In this document: positions 39,291 through 47,494 of the stretch, in pieces
Position numbering within the stretch: position 1 is the stretch's first letter
How the letters are laid out: the number at the start of each line of letters is the position of its first letter
From: Colwellia psychrerythraea
GTDB taxonomy: Bacteria; Pseudomonadota; Gammaproteobacteria; Enterobacterales; Alteromonadaceae
Length of the DNA: 64,000 nt
Direction of reading: 5' to 3'
Assembly (NCBI GenBank): GCA_002163005.1
Contig: MAAF01000054.1
Span: forward strand, 1 to 64,000
Program-made: the position numbers and the translations under genes
Notes under the pieces: generated by a model
Seen by the model: only the letters and a program-made list of their open reading frames with translations
Databases searched by the model: none
Told to the model about the DNA's origin: nothing

Positions 39291-41543
39291 ATGCGTTCGT
39301 TATTTTTTCTATTACTATTGTTACCCTTTTCGCTTGCTGCTGAGACAGTTACGAAGTACGTGAATCCTTTCATCGGTACTTCCAACTTTGGCGCAACGCA
39401 CCCCGGCGCACAGTTTCCACATGGCATGGCATCAGTGGTGCCATTTAATGTTGCTTTTAAAGCGGGTCAAGAAAATAAATTTGAGAAAGATGAAGCTTGG
39501 AACTCCAGAAGTTATGTCCATGACAACAAATACCTTACAGGATTTAGCCATGTTAATCTCAGTGGTGTTGGTTGTCCTGATCTAGGCAGTATACTGCTTA
39601 TGCCAACTTCAGGTGCATTAGAGCTTGATGCAGAAAAATATGGTTCGAGTTACAGTAACGAACAAGCCTCACCGGGTTATTATCGTAATACTTTAGATAA
39701 ATATGATATTGATGTTGAGGTCAGCAGTACCTTACGCACTGGCATCAGTCGTTATACTTTTGCTAAAGGCCAATCACAAATATTACTCAACTTGGGACTA
39801 GGTCTCACCAATGAAACTGGTGGTATGTTAAAAGTAGTCTCCAATAATGAAGTTGAAGGTTTCAAAATGGTTGGGACTTTTTGTTATCACAGCGAAGATG
39901 TTCGTCCAGTTTATTTTGTCGCTAAGTTAAGTAAGACGGCAAAATCGTCAGGTGCATGGAAAAAAATGCCTAAATATAAAGGTGTTGAAGCACAATGGAT
40001 TGGTTATAACGGCACCTATAAACCCTATAAGAATTATTATCAGGAAATTGCTGGCGATGACATTGGCGCCTATTTTCAATTCGACACTGAAGCTCAAGAG
40101 CAAATTGAAATAACGGTAGGTATCTCATACGTCAGTATCGACAATGCCCGTGCTAATCTCAATGCAGAACAACCTAACTTTGATTTTGAACATACCAAAA
40201 AAGCCGCACAACAAAAATGGCAAGAATTATTAAACCGCGTTCAAGTATCAGGCAGCACTGATAATAAAACTCTTTTTTACAGTGCGCTCTATCACACCCT
40301 AATTCATCCAAATATCATTCAGGACGTCAACGGAGATTACCCACTAATGAGCCAAGCAGGTATTGGCAATACCAAGGGTAAAAACCGTTACAGTGTTTAT
40401 TCTTTATGGGATACCAACCGAAATCTACACCCTCTATTGAGCTTATTATACCCAGAGATACAATCAGAAATGGTTAATACCATGGTAGACATGGCCAAAG
40501 AAAGTGGCTGGCTACCTAAATGGGAATTACTCGGCATGGAAACTCAGGTGATGGTCGGCGATCCAGCTACAGCTGTAATTGCTGATACCTATTTGCGTGG
40601 TATTCAAGACTTTGATGTTGATAGCGCATATCAATATGTTAAGAAATCCGCATTAACAACAGAAAATAACTTACTACGTCCGGAAAATAAACAATACAGA
40701 GAACTCGGTTATGTACCCATTGACGGTGAAGACAAATGGGGCGGTACAGTATCCACTAGTCTCGAATATTACATTGCCGATTGGAACCTTGCTCAATTAG
40801 CAAAAGCCTTAGGGCATCAAGCAGATTATCGAAGCTTTTTAAAACGGTCTATGGGTTATAAAAAGCTCTTTGACCCAAGTACCGGCATGTTAAGACCCAA
40901 ACATATCAATGGTGATTGGTTCTCACCTTACGATCCTCAACTTGGGAGAAATTTTGAACCTGCTCCCGGGTATATAGAAGGTAATGCTTGGAATTATCGC
41001 TTCTATGTGCCGCATGATATTAATGGCTTGATATCGTTATTGGGTGGAAATAAGGAGTTTATTAAACAACTGGCACTCACCTTTAGCAGCGATAATTTTG
41101 ATATGGCGAATGAACCCGATATTACCTACCCATTTCTTTTTAATTATGTCAAAGGTGAAGAATGGCGCAGCCAAGAAAAGGTGGCTGAATTAATTAATAA
41201 ACATTTTCATAATACCCCAGGAGGAATTCCAGGAAACGACGATGCAGGTACACTTTCCGCCTGGTTAGTTTTTAGCATGATGGGTATTTACCCTGTTGCT
41301 CCAGGCGATATGAACTACGCAATTGTTAGCCCTTCTTTTGATCAAGTGTCCATAGAGCTTAACCCTGATTATTACAAGGGCAAGAGATTAGAAATAAAGT
41401 CTGAATTTAAAAGTGTGGACGATAAGTTTATTTCTAGCATGACCTTTAATAACCAATCTATCGATGCATATTTCATAAGTCATGATTTATTAACATCCGG
41501 TGGAGTATTGAAATTTTCTCTTAGCGATTCAGCAAATAAATAA
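39291..41543 (+). CDS. GH92 alpha-mannosidase, divergent secreted form (paralogue 4)
   Basis: 750 residues with a Sec signal (MRSLFFLLLLLPFSLAAE) and no lipobox, so soluble in the periplasm, unlike the other three GH92 proteins. N-terminal beta-sandwich from KYVNPFIGTSNFGATHPGAQ. The acid motif is ANEPDITYPFLFNY with E608, lacking the usual HG and HH residues; the base block is GNDDAGTLSAWLVFSMMGIYP. The -1/+1 block reads GMETQVMVGDPATAVIADTYLRG. These differences suggest a different linkage or aglycone from paralogues 1 and 3. The start is two bases after the previous stop, implying translational coupling. Confidence 0.92.
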   Translation: MRSLFFLLLLLPFSLAAETVTKYVNPFIGTSNFGATHPGAQFPHGMASVVPFNVAFKAGQENKFEKDEAWNSRSYVHDNKYLTGFSHVNLSGVGCPDLGSILLMPTSGALELDAEKYGSSYSNEQASPGYYRNTLDKYDIDVEVSSTLRTGISRYTFAKGQSQILLNLGLGLTNETGGMLKVVSNNEVEGFKMVGTFCYHSEDVRPVYFVAKLSKTAKSSGAWKKMPKYKGVEAQWIGYNGTYKPYKNYYQEIAGDDIGAYFQFDTEAQEQIEITVGISYVSIDNARANLNAEQPNFDFEHTKKAAQQKWQELLNRVQVSGSTDNKTLFYSALYHTLIHPNIIQDVNGDYPLMSQAGIGNTKGKNRYSVYSLWDTNRNLHPLLSLLYPEIQSEMVNTMVDMAKESGWLPKWELLGMETQVMVGDPATAVIADTYLRGIQDFDVDSAYQYVKKSALTTENNLLRPENKQYRELGYVPIDGEDKWGGTVSTSLEYYIADWNLAQLAKALGHQADYRSFLKRSMGYKKLFDPSTGMLRPKHINGDWFSPYDPQLGRNFEPAPGYIEGNAWNYRFYVPHDINGLISLLGGNKEFIKQLALTFSSDNFDMANEPDITYPFLFNYVKGEEWRSQEKVAELINKHFHNTPGGIPGNDDAGTLSAWLVFSMMGIYPVAPGDMNYAIVSPSFDQVSIELNPDYYKGKRLEIKSEFKSVDDKFISSMTFNNQSIDAYFISHDLLTSGGVLKFSLSDSANK

Positions 41544-41558
41544 TAAGGTTCTAAAAAG

Positions 41559-42992
41559 ATGAAAAAAAGAAGTTTTATAAAAAGCTGTGCTGCACTAGGG
41601 ATATTGTCAGCATTGGCACCAATGTACTGTTTCTCAAATGGTAAGACTAAATACGTATCCAAGCGACCGCCTATAAATGAGCGGACATTTGTTAGCCAAA
41701 CAATTGAAGAATTAATATTAAAAACCAAAAATAGTATCGATGAAGCAGAATTGGCTTGGTTATTTGAAAACTGCTTTCCTAATACTTTAGATACAACCGT
41801 CGATTATGAGGTCATCAACGATAAGCCTGATACATTTATAATTACGGGTGATATAGATGCTATGTGGTTAAGGGACTCAACTGCTCAAGTATGGCCATAC
41901 ATGCCCTATATCAAAAAAGACATCACACTAAAAAACTTAATATTAGGTTTAATTAATCGTCAAACTAATTGTATTTTAGTAGACCCCTATGCAAATGCAT
42001 TTTATAAAGACTTGGGCAGAGTATCTCATTGGGTTAGTGACAAACCTTCACCTATTAATGGAGTACATGAGCGTAAGTGGGAAATTGATTCATTGTGCTA
42101 CCCTATTCGCCTAGCTCACGAGTATTTTAATTTAACTCAGGATACCACTCCATTTGATGCACAGTGGGATAAGGCAATGCGCTTACTTGTCGATACATTG
42201 CGCACCGAGCAGAGGTTAGATGGAAGTTCACCTTATACATTTGGTCGTGAAACAACAAAGCACATTGACGCTGCGACATTTAACGGCACTGGTCGCCCTA
42301 TAAAGCCAACAGGACTTATTTGTTCAATGTTTCGTCCATCAGATGATGCAACCCTCTACCCATTTCTAATTCCGTCAAATGTATTCGCCGCTATAAGTTT
42401 AAATCAACTAGCAGAACTTTATAGAGGCAATAATCTTGACCTAGACTTCGCAGAAGAATGTTCTAAATTTTCAGAAGAAATTACAAATGCAGTCCATGAA
42501 CACGCCGTATTTGAACACTTACATTTCGGAAAAATATACGCCTATGAGATAGATGGTTTTGGTAATAAAAACTTTATGGATGATGCAAATGTTCCTTCAT
42601 TGATGTCTCTTGCCTATTTAGCTCCCAAACTAAAATCTGACCCAATTTATCAAAATACCCGCAAGTTCTTATTAAGTGAACACAACCCTTACTTTTTAAA
42701 AGGAAAAGCGGCAGAAGGCCAAGCTAGTCCTCACACAGGGAAGAGTGGTATATGGCCAATGGGAATTATTTTAAGAGCTATGACTAGTGATAATAATAGT
42801 GAAATAAGTAAATGCCTAGATATGTTACAAAGTACCCACGCTGGAACAGGGTTTATGCATGAGTCATTTGATAAGAATGACGCTAGCAATTACACCAGAG
42901 AATGGTTTGCATGGGCAAACACCTTATTTGGGGAGTTAATATTAAAAGTTACAAATGAATCCCCAGGGCTACTTTCAAAAAACAACTCTTGA
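41559..42992 (+). CDS. GH125 exo-alpha-1,6-mannosidase
   Basis: 477-residue (alpha/alpha)6 inverting exo-alpha-1,6-mannosidase. The family block GDIDAMWLRDST (residues 97-108) contains the carboxylates and arginine of the -1 subsite; FGRETTKHIDAATFNGTGRPIKPTG and MHESFDKNDASNYTREWFAWAN are further GH125 hallmarks. The N-terminus KKRSFIKSCAALGILSALAP resembles a twin-arginine signal with KR instead of RR, as in the glycosylasparaginase of this island. AAGGTT precedes the ATG. It is the last gene of the plus-strand operon and would remove the core alpha-1,6-mannose that GH92 enzymes leave. Confidence 0.94.
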   Translation: MKKRSFIKSCAALGILSALAPMYCFSNGKTKYVSKRPPINERTFVSQTIEELILKTKNSIDEAELAWLFENCFPNTLDTTVDYEVINDKPDTFIITGDIDAMWLRDSTAQVWPYMPYIKKDITLKNLILGLINRQTNCILVDPYANAFYKDLGRVSHWVSDKPSPINGVHERKWEIDSLCYPIRLAHEYFNLTQDTTPFDAQWDKAMRLLVDTLRTEQRLDGSSPYTFGRETTKHIDAATFNGTGRPIKPTGLICSMFRPSDDATLYPFLIPSNVFAAISLNQLAELYRGNNLDLDFAEECSKFSEEITNAVHEHAVFEHLHFGKIYAYEIDGFGNKNFMDDANVPSLMSLAYLAPKLKSDPIYQNTRKFLLSEHNPYFLKGKAAEGQASPHTGKSGIWPMGIILRAMTSDNNSEISKCLDMLQSTHAGTGFMHESFDKNDASNYTREWFAWANTLFGELILKVTNESPGLLSKNNS

Positions 42993-43027
42993 TTTATGCC
43001 TACTATTTTCATGTTTAGTTTTACATT

Positions 43028-43162
43028 ATGAATTTAGTAAAACCAATATTATTGGTGGTTTCACTATTTATTTGCCTTAACGTTTGTGCGGAGAGTACTT
43101 ATATAGTCCTCTCTCCTAACAACCCTCCACCTGTAAATATTTCTATACAACACAGCCTATAG
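43028..43162 (+). pseudogene. Signal-peptide ORF, probably a truncated gene
   Basis: Encodes 44 residues: a textbook Sec signal (MNLVKPILLVVSLFICLNVC, cleaving near AES) followed by a 23-residue proline/asparagine-rich tail that ends at a TAG. It lies 35 bases after the GH125 stop, near the island edge. The good signal peptide with almost no mature protein suggests the 5' remnant of an exported protein cut by rearrangement or a stop mutation. A genuine small secreted peptide is the alternative. No family recognised. Confidence 0.4.
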
Positions 43163-43164
43163 TT

Positions 43165-43371
43165 TTATGTGATAATAAACAATTGATTAAACCATCTACT
43201 CTCAGCTTTAAGTGTAAAATCAAGCTCATATGGCAAGTGATTTTGAGGTGATTCATACGAGTAAAAAACAGTAAATGAAAATTGGAGGGGTTTATAGGTT
43301 CCATCTGAACTTGTAATTAATGGATTTCCCATAGTTTGCTGGACGCCAAATAAGTTACATTGAAACTGCAA
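43165..43371 (-). CDS. Possible small ORF or gene remnant, unknown function
   Basis: 68-codon reading frame on the minus strand, 3' end facing the signal-peptide ORF. The translation has a protein-like composition (GTYKPLQFSFTVFYSYES, LPYELDFTLKAESRWF), beta-rich in appearance, but no ribosome site is evident and I recognise no family. It may be the 3' remnant of a larger gene. Confidence 0.2.
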   Translation of the reverse strand: MQFQCNLFGVQQTMGNPLITSSDGTYKPLQFSFTVFYSYESPQNHLPYELDFTLKAESRWFNQLFIIT

Positions 43372-43395
43372 GTAAGTATGTTAGGTACATATCTA

Positions 43396-43491
43396 TTACA
43401 TAAACCCTATCTCGTTTTGTGCCCCTTTCTGCCTTAGGAAATTATTTTAGACTTTATACTCTATGGCGCAATCGCCCCCATTGCGAGTTAG
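43396..43491 (+). repeat. Structured intergenic element, copy 2 (direct repeat of 1181-1314)
   Basis: Shares CTATGGCGCAATCGCCCCCA (43461-43480) exactly and the ATAAA..CTATCTC.TT..GTGCCCC.TTTC block (about 43400-43429) with copy 1, in the same orientation, 42.2 kb away. Here the C-rich loop is closed by a different stem, CGCAAT (43467-43472) with ATTGCG (43480-43485). The conserved string in a loop held by non-identical stems suggests selection for structure. Confidence 0.6.
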
Positions 43492-44218
43492 AAACTATCA
43501 ATTAGTGGCCAGAATTAGATATCCATTTTATTGTTTAAGTCAACAGCTACATTGCGATCAGCCCATTACTGCATTTTCTTTGATATTTTCTGATTACTTT
43601 GGCAACAATATAGATCTTAGTAAATCTTCAAAGCTCTAATTCAGCTACGGATAAGTAAGCGTTTATAAAGAGACGAGCGAGCATTATTAGCGATTTTCAC
43701 ATCATAAACATTTTCTATTTTTAGCAAAATAAAACTAAAAGGCCTGCTTATTATTAATAAGGAAACATGTTTACTGAAAACAAAACCCGACCGATAAATT
43801 AGTTCAAGAACAAAGTTTATTCCCTTAATAAGTCATTTACCTTAGGTGTCATTGTTATTCTACCTTGGTGAATCAAAGAATGATCGTCAACGATGACTCT
43901 CTAAATCATTAATTTAGTACCCACCAAATAAGTTGCAGTGAATTAGGTTTTCTAAAGCTCTGGTCTCAGTTAATTGCCCTTAAACTTTACACTAAGAGTA
44001 ATCTGATAGTATCTCTAGAGAGCGTAAAAAATTGTGGGGTCACCATTTTCATAAGGTTGAGATTAGAAAGCTGATAACAAAATAATTATTCTCAACTAAT
44101 ATTTAAAGTTTATAAAATCAAACACTCTACATTAAATCTTGTTGTATAAACGGCTCAATTTAATAATTAAAAACTAAAGAATCAAATTTAAACACTCAAT
44201 CATGTCGCATTAATTAGC

Positions 44219-44239
44219 AGTATAAGAAAACCTTATACT
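44219..44239. promoter_or_regulatory. Inverted repeat upstream of the ethanolamine permease
   Basis: AGTATAAG and CTTATACT form a perfect 8-bp inverted repeat around AAAAC, about 200 bases before the permease start. Candidate operator for one of the regulators at 56284 or 57697; no second copy was noticed, so the assignment is weak. Confidence 0.35.
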
Positions 44240-44437
44240 AGTGAATGGCAGAAAGTGATAGTGGTTGATGGCTGTTATTGAGAGACCTATATTGGATTCA
44301 GATGAGTTAGTTATGAGTCAGCATTAATACCTTTACAGGTTTTCAACTGGCACTATATTTATGTTTTTTAGAAATAATTACTCCAAGAAAAAACCTTAAA
44401 AAAGATGTATTAAAATTTATAAGAGAGGTATTAAAGT

Positions 44438-45907
44438 ATGACCAGTACAAGCACTGAATATAAAACCCATTTAACAGATGTTGGCCACTCGGGCTCTGTA
44501 GACTACGAAGCGACTTCTGATGATTTCTTGGAAAAGCGGCAATTAAAAAAAGGAACAGCAGGTTGGATTTTACTTGCTGGTCTGGGTGTTTCCTACGTGA
44601 TTTCCGGTGATTTTGCTGGTTGGAATTTTGGTCTTGCACAAGGAGGATTCGGCGGTATGTTGATCGCTACTTTGATGATGGCCACTATGTACACCTTAAT
44701 GGTGCTTGGACTTGCTGAACTATCATCATCAATTCCTACCGCAGGTGGTGGTTACGGCTTTGCGCGTCGTGCTATGGGGCCTTTGGGAGGCTTTTTAACT
44801 GGCACCGCAATTTTACTAGAGTATGCCATTGCACCAGCAGCAATTGTTATTTTTATCGGGGGTTATGTAAGTGAACTCTTTGGCCTCAGTGGTCCTCTTG
44901 TTTACGCGGCATTTTATACAATTTTCATCGGTATACATATTTGGGGAGCAGGAGAGGCTCTGAAAATAATGTTAGTAATCACTGCCATCGCTGCAACTGC
45001 TCTGCTTGCATTCATTGTCGGTATGATCCCTTACTTTGAACTTAGTAACCTACTTGATATTCCTGTTAATGAGACTGTAGCTGGTGCTAGTGCATTCTTA
45101 CCTGAAGGCTATTTCGGTATCTGGGCTGCTATTCCGTTTGCTATGTGGTTATTCCTTGCTGTGGAAGGTGTACCTCTTGCAGCAGAAGAAACAAAGAACC
45201 CAGGGCGCGATCTACCTAAAGGAATTATTACCGCTATGGTAATCCTCTTATTCTTAGGTGGTTTAATCTTGTTCCTTGCACCTGGTGGTTCAAGTGCCAA
45301 TTTAATGAAAGATCACGCTGCTCCTTTAGTAGGTGCTCTACAACATGTTTACGGTAAAAGCAGTGCTCTAGCTACGTTTGTTAATTTGGTTGGACTTGCA
45401 GGATTAGTTGCTAGTTTCTTCTCTATAATTTTTGCCTATTCTCGTCAGGTATTTGCATTGTCACGTGCTGGATACCTTCCACAATGGTTGTCTTTAACAG
45501 GCAAACGAAAAGTACCTACCCTAGCGCTTGTTGTGCCTGGTGTAATTGGCTTTTTACTTTCATTGACTGGCGAAGGTGACTTAATGATCACCATGGCAGT
45601 GTTTGGTGCAACTATCTCGTACGCTATGATGATGCTTTCACACATCATTTTACGTATTAAAGAACCTAATATGCACCGCCCATACCGTACTCCAGGTGGT
45701 GTGCTAACAACAGGTATCGCATTTGTACTATCTATTATAGCGTTTGCTAGTACATTCCTTGTAAGTCTAGAAGCTGCAATGTGGTCTGCGGTGTTCTATG
45801 TAATCATGCTAGCGTACTTTGTTTTCTACAGTCGCCATCATTTAGTACATAACGCACCAGAGGAAGAGTTTGCAGCAATAGCTCAAGCAGAATCCAGCCT
45901 GAAATAA
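44438..45907 (+). CDS. eat: Ethanolamine permease (APC family)
   Basis: Inner-membrane transporter of the amino acid-polyamine-organocation superfamily, 489 residues, about 12 helices. The sequence LLAGLGVSYVISGDFAGWNF is the hallmark of ethanolamine permeases, followed by PTAGGGYGFARRAMGPLGGF, GTAILLEYAIAPAAI and AVEGVPLAAEETKNPGRDLPKG. AGAGAGG lies upstream of the ATG. It leads a five-gene operon whose other members can convert ethanolamine through gamma-glutamyl intermediates, so the permease identity sets the operon's substrate. Confidence 0.93.
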   Translation: MTSTSTEYKTHLTDVGHSGSVDYEATSDDFLEKRQLKKGTAGWILLAGLGVSYVISGDFAGWNFGLAQGGFGGMLIATLMMATMYTLMVLGLAELSSSIPTAGGGYGFARRAMGPLGGFLTGTAILLEYAIAPAAIVIFIGGYVSELFGLSGPLVYAAFYTIFIGIHIWGAGEALKIMLVITAIAATALLAFIVGMIPYFELSNLLDIPVNETVAGASAFLPEGYFGIWAAIPFAMWLFLAVEGVPLAAEETKNPGRDLPKGIITAMVILLFLGGLILFLAPGGSSANLMKDHAAPLVGALQHVYGKSSALATFVNLVGLAGLVASFFSIIFAYSRQVFALSRAGYLPQWLSLTGKRKVPTLALVVPGVIGFLLSLTGEGDLMITMAVFGATISYAMMMLSHIILRIKEPNMHRPYRTPGGVLTTGIAFVLSIIAFASTFLVSLEAAMWSAVFYVIMLAYFVFYSRHHLVHNAPEEEFAAIAQAESSLK

Positions 45908-46047
45908 CAGTAATGATTGGGGACTTTCTACTAAGTCCCCTGTAACTCACAATATTGTTGGACAAATGCAAGTGTAAATAAATAGTAATTCAGTCAATAA
46001 ACAGTTTTTCGTATGATAAAAATATCAAATATAATAGGTACTAAAAG

Positions 46048-47430
46048 ATGATGAATCCAAGAGACGTTAAAACCATAGAAGATGCTAAAAAAATTGTTAA
46101 TGAACGCGGTATAAGCCATGTCAAAGTAGGGGTTTTTGATACTGACGGCATTATGCGTGGAAAGTATATGAGTAAAGAAAAGTTTATCTCCTCATTAGAC
46201 AATGGTTTTGCTTTCTGCGACGTAGTATTAGGTTGGGACTCTAAAGATCAACTTTACGGTAATGCAACTCAAGACTCTTATACTGGCTGGCATACAGGAT
46301 ACCCTGATGCCCCCGTTCGCGTTGTACCTGAAAGCTGTCGAGAGATCCCTTTTGAAAATGGTATGTTGTTATTTATTGGGGAATTTGAAGAGAAAGCAGC
46401 AGAAGTTTGTCCACGTAAGTTACTTCATCGAGTTATTAAGAAAGCTGAAGATATGGGGTTTGATGCCTTTGCTGCACTTGAATATGAGTTTTTCATGTTT
46501 AAAGAAACGCCAGAAAGTGCTCGTGAAAAAGGTTATAAAAACCTAGAGACTCTGTCATCTGACATGTTTGGTTACTCAGTTTTACGTAGTTCAGTACATT
46601 CTGATTTGTATGAACAAATTTTAGATATGTCCGAAAAAATGGACTTCCCTATTGAAGGTATTCACACTGAAACGGGACCTGGTGTACTTGAAGCCGCTAT
46701 TGCTGTAGACAGTGCAGCCAATGCAGCTGATAAAGGTGCGTTGTTCAAAACATTCATGAAAGTGCTAGCTCAGCGTAATGGCTTAATGGCAACATTTATG
46801 GCTAAGTGGTCGACAGATTATCCAGGTCAAAGTGGTCATATTCATGTTTCTCTTAATAATCGTGATGGTTCTGGATCTGCTTTTCATGATCCAGAGCAGA
46901 AATACAACATGAGTAAGATTCAACGAAATTTCTTAGCTGGTCAACAGCGTTTGATGCCTGAATTTTTGAGTCTAATTGCTCCTACTATTAATAGCTATAC
47001 ACGATTGATTCCAGGATTTTGGGCGCCAACTGATGCCACTTGGGGAGTAGAAAACCGTACAACAGCATTGCGAGTTATTCCTGGTAGTGCAAAATCTCAA
47101 CGAGTTGAATATCGTTTGGGCTCTGCTGATGGTAACCCTTACTTAACCTTAGCCGCCGCTTTGGCATCGGGTCTCTATGGCATCATGAATGAATGGGAGC
47201 CAGAGGAACAAATAAAAGGTAATGCATATGATCAGGAACACCCTGCACATTTAAAATTACCTACCACTCTATGGGATGCAACCCAACTTTTAAAAGCATC
47301 TGATGCTGCTAGAGAAATGTTTGGTGATACTTTTGTCGATCATTTCGCCACATCAAGAGAGTGGGAAGAACTTGAATATCGTAAGCATGTTTCTGATTTT
47401 GAAATGAACCGATACTTTGAAATTATCTAA
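46048..47430 (+). CDS. Glutamine-synthetase-like gamma-glutamylethanolamide synthetase (predicted)
   Basis: 460-residue member of the glutamine synthetase superfamily (type I fold, PuuA/GlnA4-like). N-terminal beta-grasp (about 1-125; VKVGVFDTDGIMRGKYMS), catalytic domain with metal-binding ALEYEFFMF and TETGPGVLEAAIA, SGHIHVSLNN and ATWGVENRTTALRVIPG. It lacks the adenylylation loop of true assimilatory GlnA. Family members ligate glutamate to amines: PuuA uses putrescine, Streptomyces GlnA4 uses ethanolamine. Next to an ethanolamine permease, ligation of ethanolamine to give gamma-glutamylethanolamide is the best inference. Confidence 0.85.
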   Translation: MMNPRDVKTIEDAKKIVNERGISHVKVGVFDTDGIMRGKYMSKEKFISSLDNGFAFCDVVLGWDSKDQLYGNATQDSYTGWHTGYPDAPVRVVPESCREIPFENGMLLFIGEFEEKAAEVCPRKLLHRVIKKAEDMGFDAFAALEYEFFMFKETPESAREKGYKNLETLSSDMFGYSVLRSSVHSDLYEQILDMSEKMDFPIEGIHTETGPGVLEAAIAVDSAANAADKGALFKTFMKVLAQRNGLMATFMAKWSTDYPGQSGHIHVSLNNRDGSGSAFHDPEQKYNMSKIQRNFLAGQQRLMPEFLSLIAPTINSYTRLIPGFWAPTDATWGVENRTTALRVIPGSAKSQRVEYRLGSADGNPYLTLAAALASGLYGIMNEWEPEEQIKGNAYDQEHPAHLKLPTTLWDATQLLKASDAAREMFGDTFVDHFATSREWEELEYRKHVSDFEMNRYFEII

Positions 47431-47450
47431 ATTTATTTAGTTGAAATTGT

Positions 47451-47477
47451 CGGCCACAGGGTTCTCCTATGGCCAGT
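47451..47477 (+). other. Short hairpin between ligase and aldehyde dehydrogenase genes
   Basis: GGCCACAGG and CCTATGGCC pair with one mismatch around a five-base loop in the 64-base gap. No U-run follows; probably an mRNA processing or stability element. Confidence 0.35.
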
Positions 47478-47494
47478 TGTTAAAGGTATAAATA

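Larger units (their letters stand above)
42993..44437. other. Gene-poor junction between the glycan island and the ethanolamine operon
   Basis: About 1.4 kb. It contains a short secreted-peptide-like ORF (43028-43162), a minus-strand ORF of uncertain reality (43165-43371), the second copy of the structured intergenic element (43396-43491) and an inverted repeat before the permease (44219-44239). Between 43500 and 44200 I see no coding region, RNA gene or clear mobile element; base composition is very AT-rich with scattered stop codons, consistent with decayed DNA. Confidence 0.7.

Noticed and set aside
43500-44200. Possible hidden gene or RNA in the AT-rich junction
   Set aside because: All frames are broken by frequent stops and I found no tRNA-, rRNA- or terminator-like structure.
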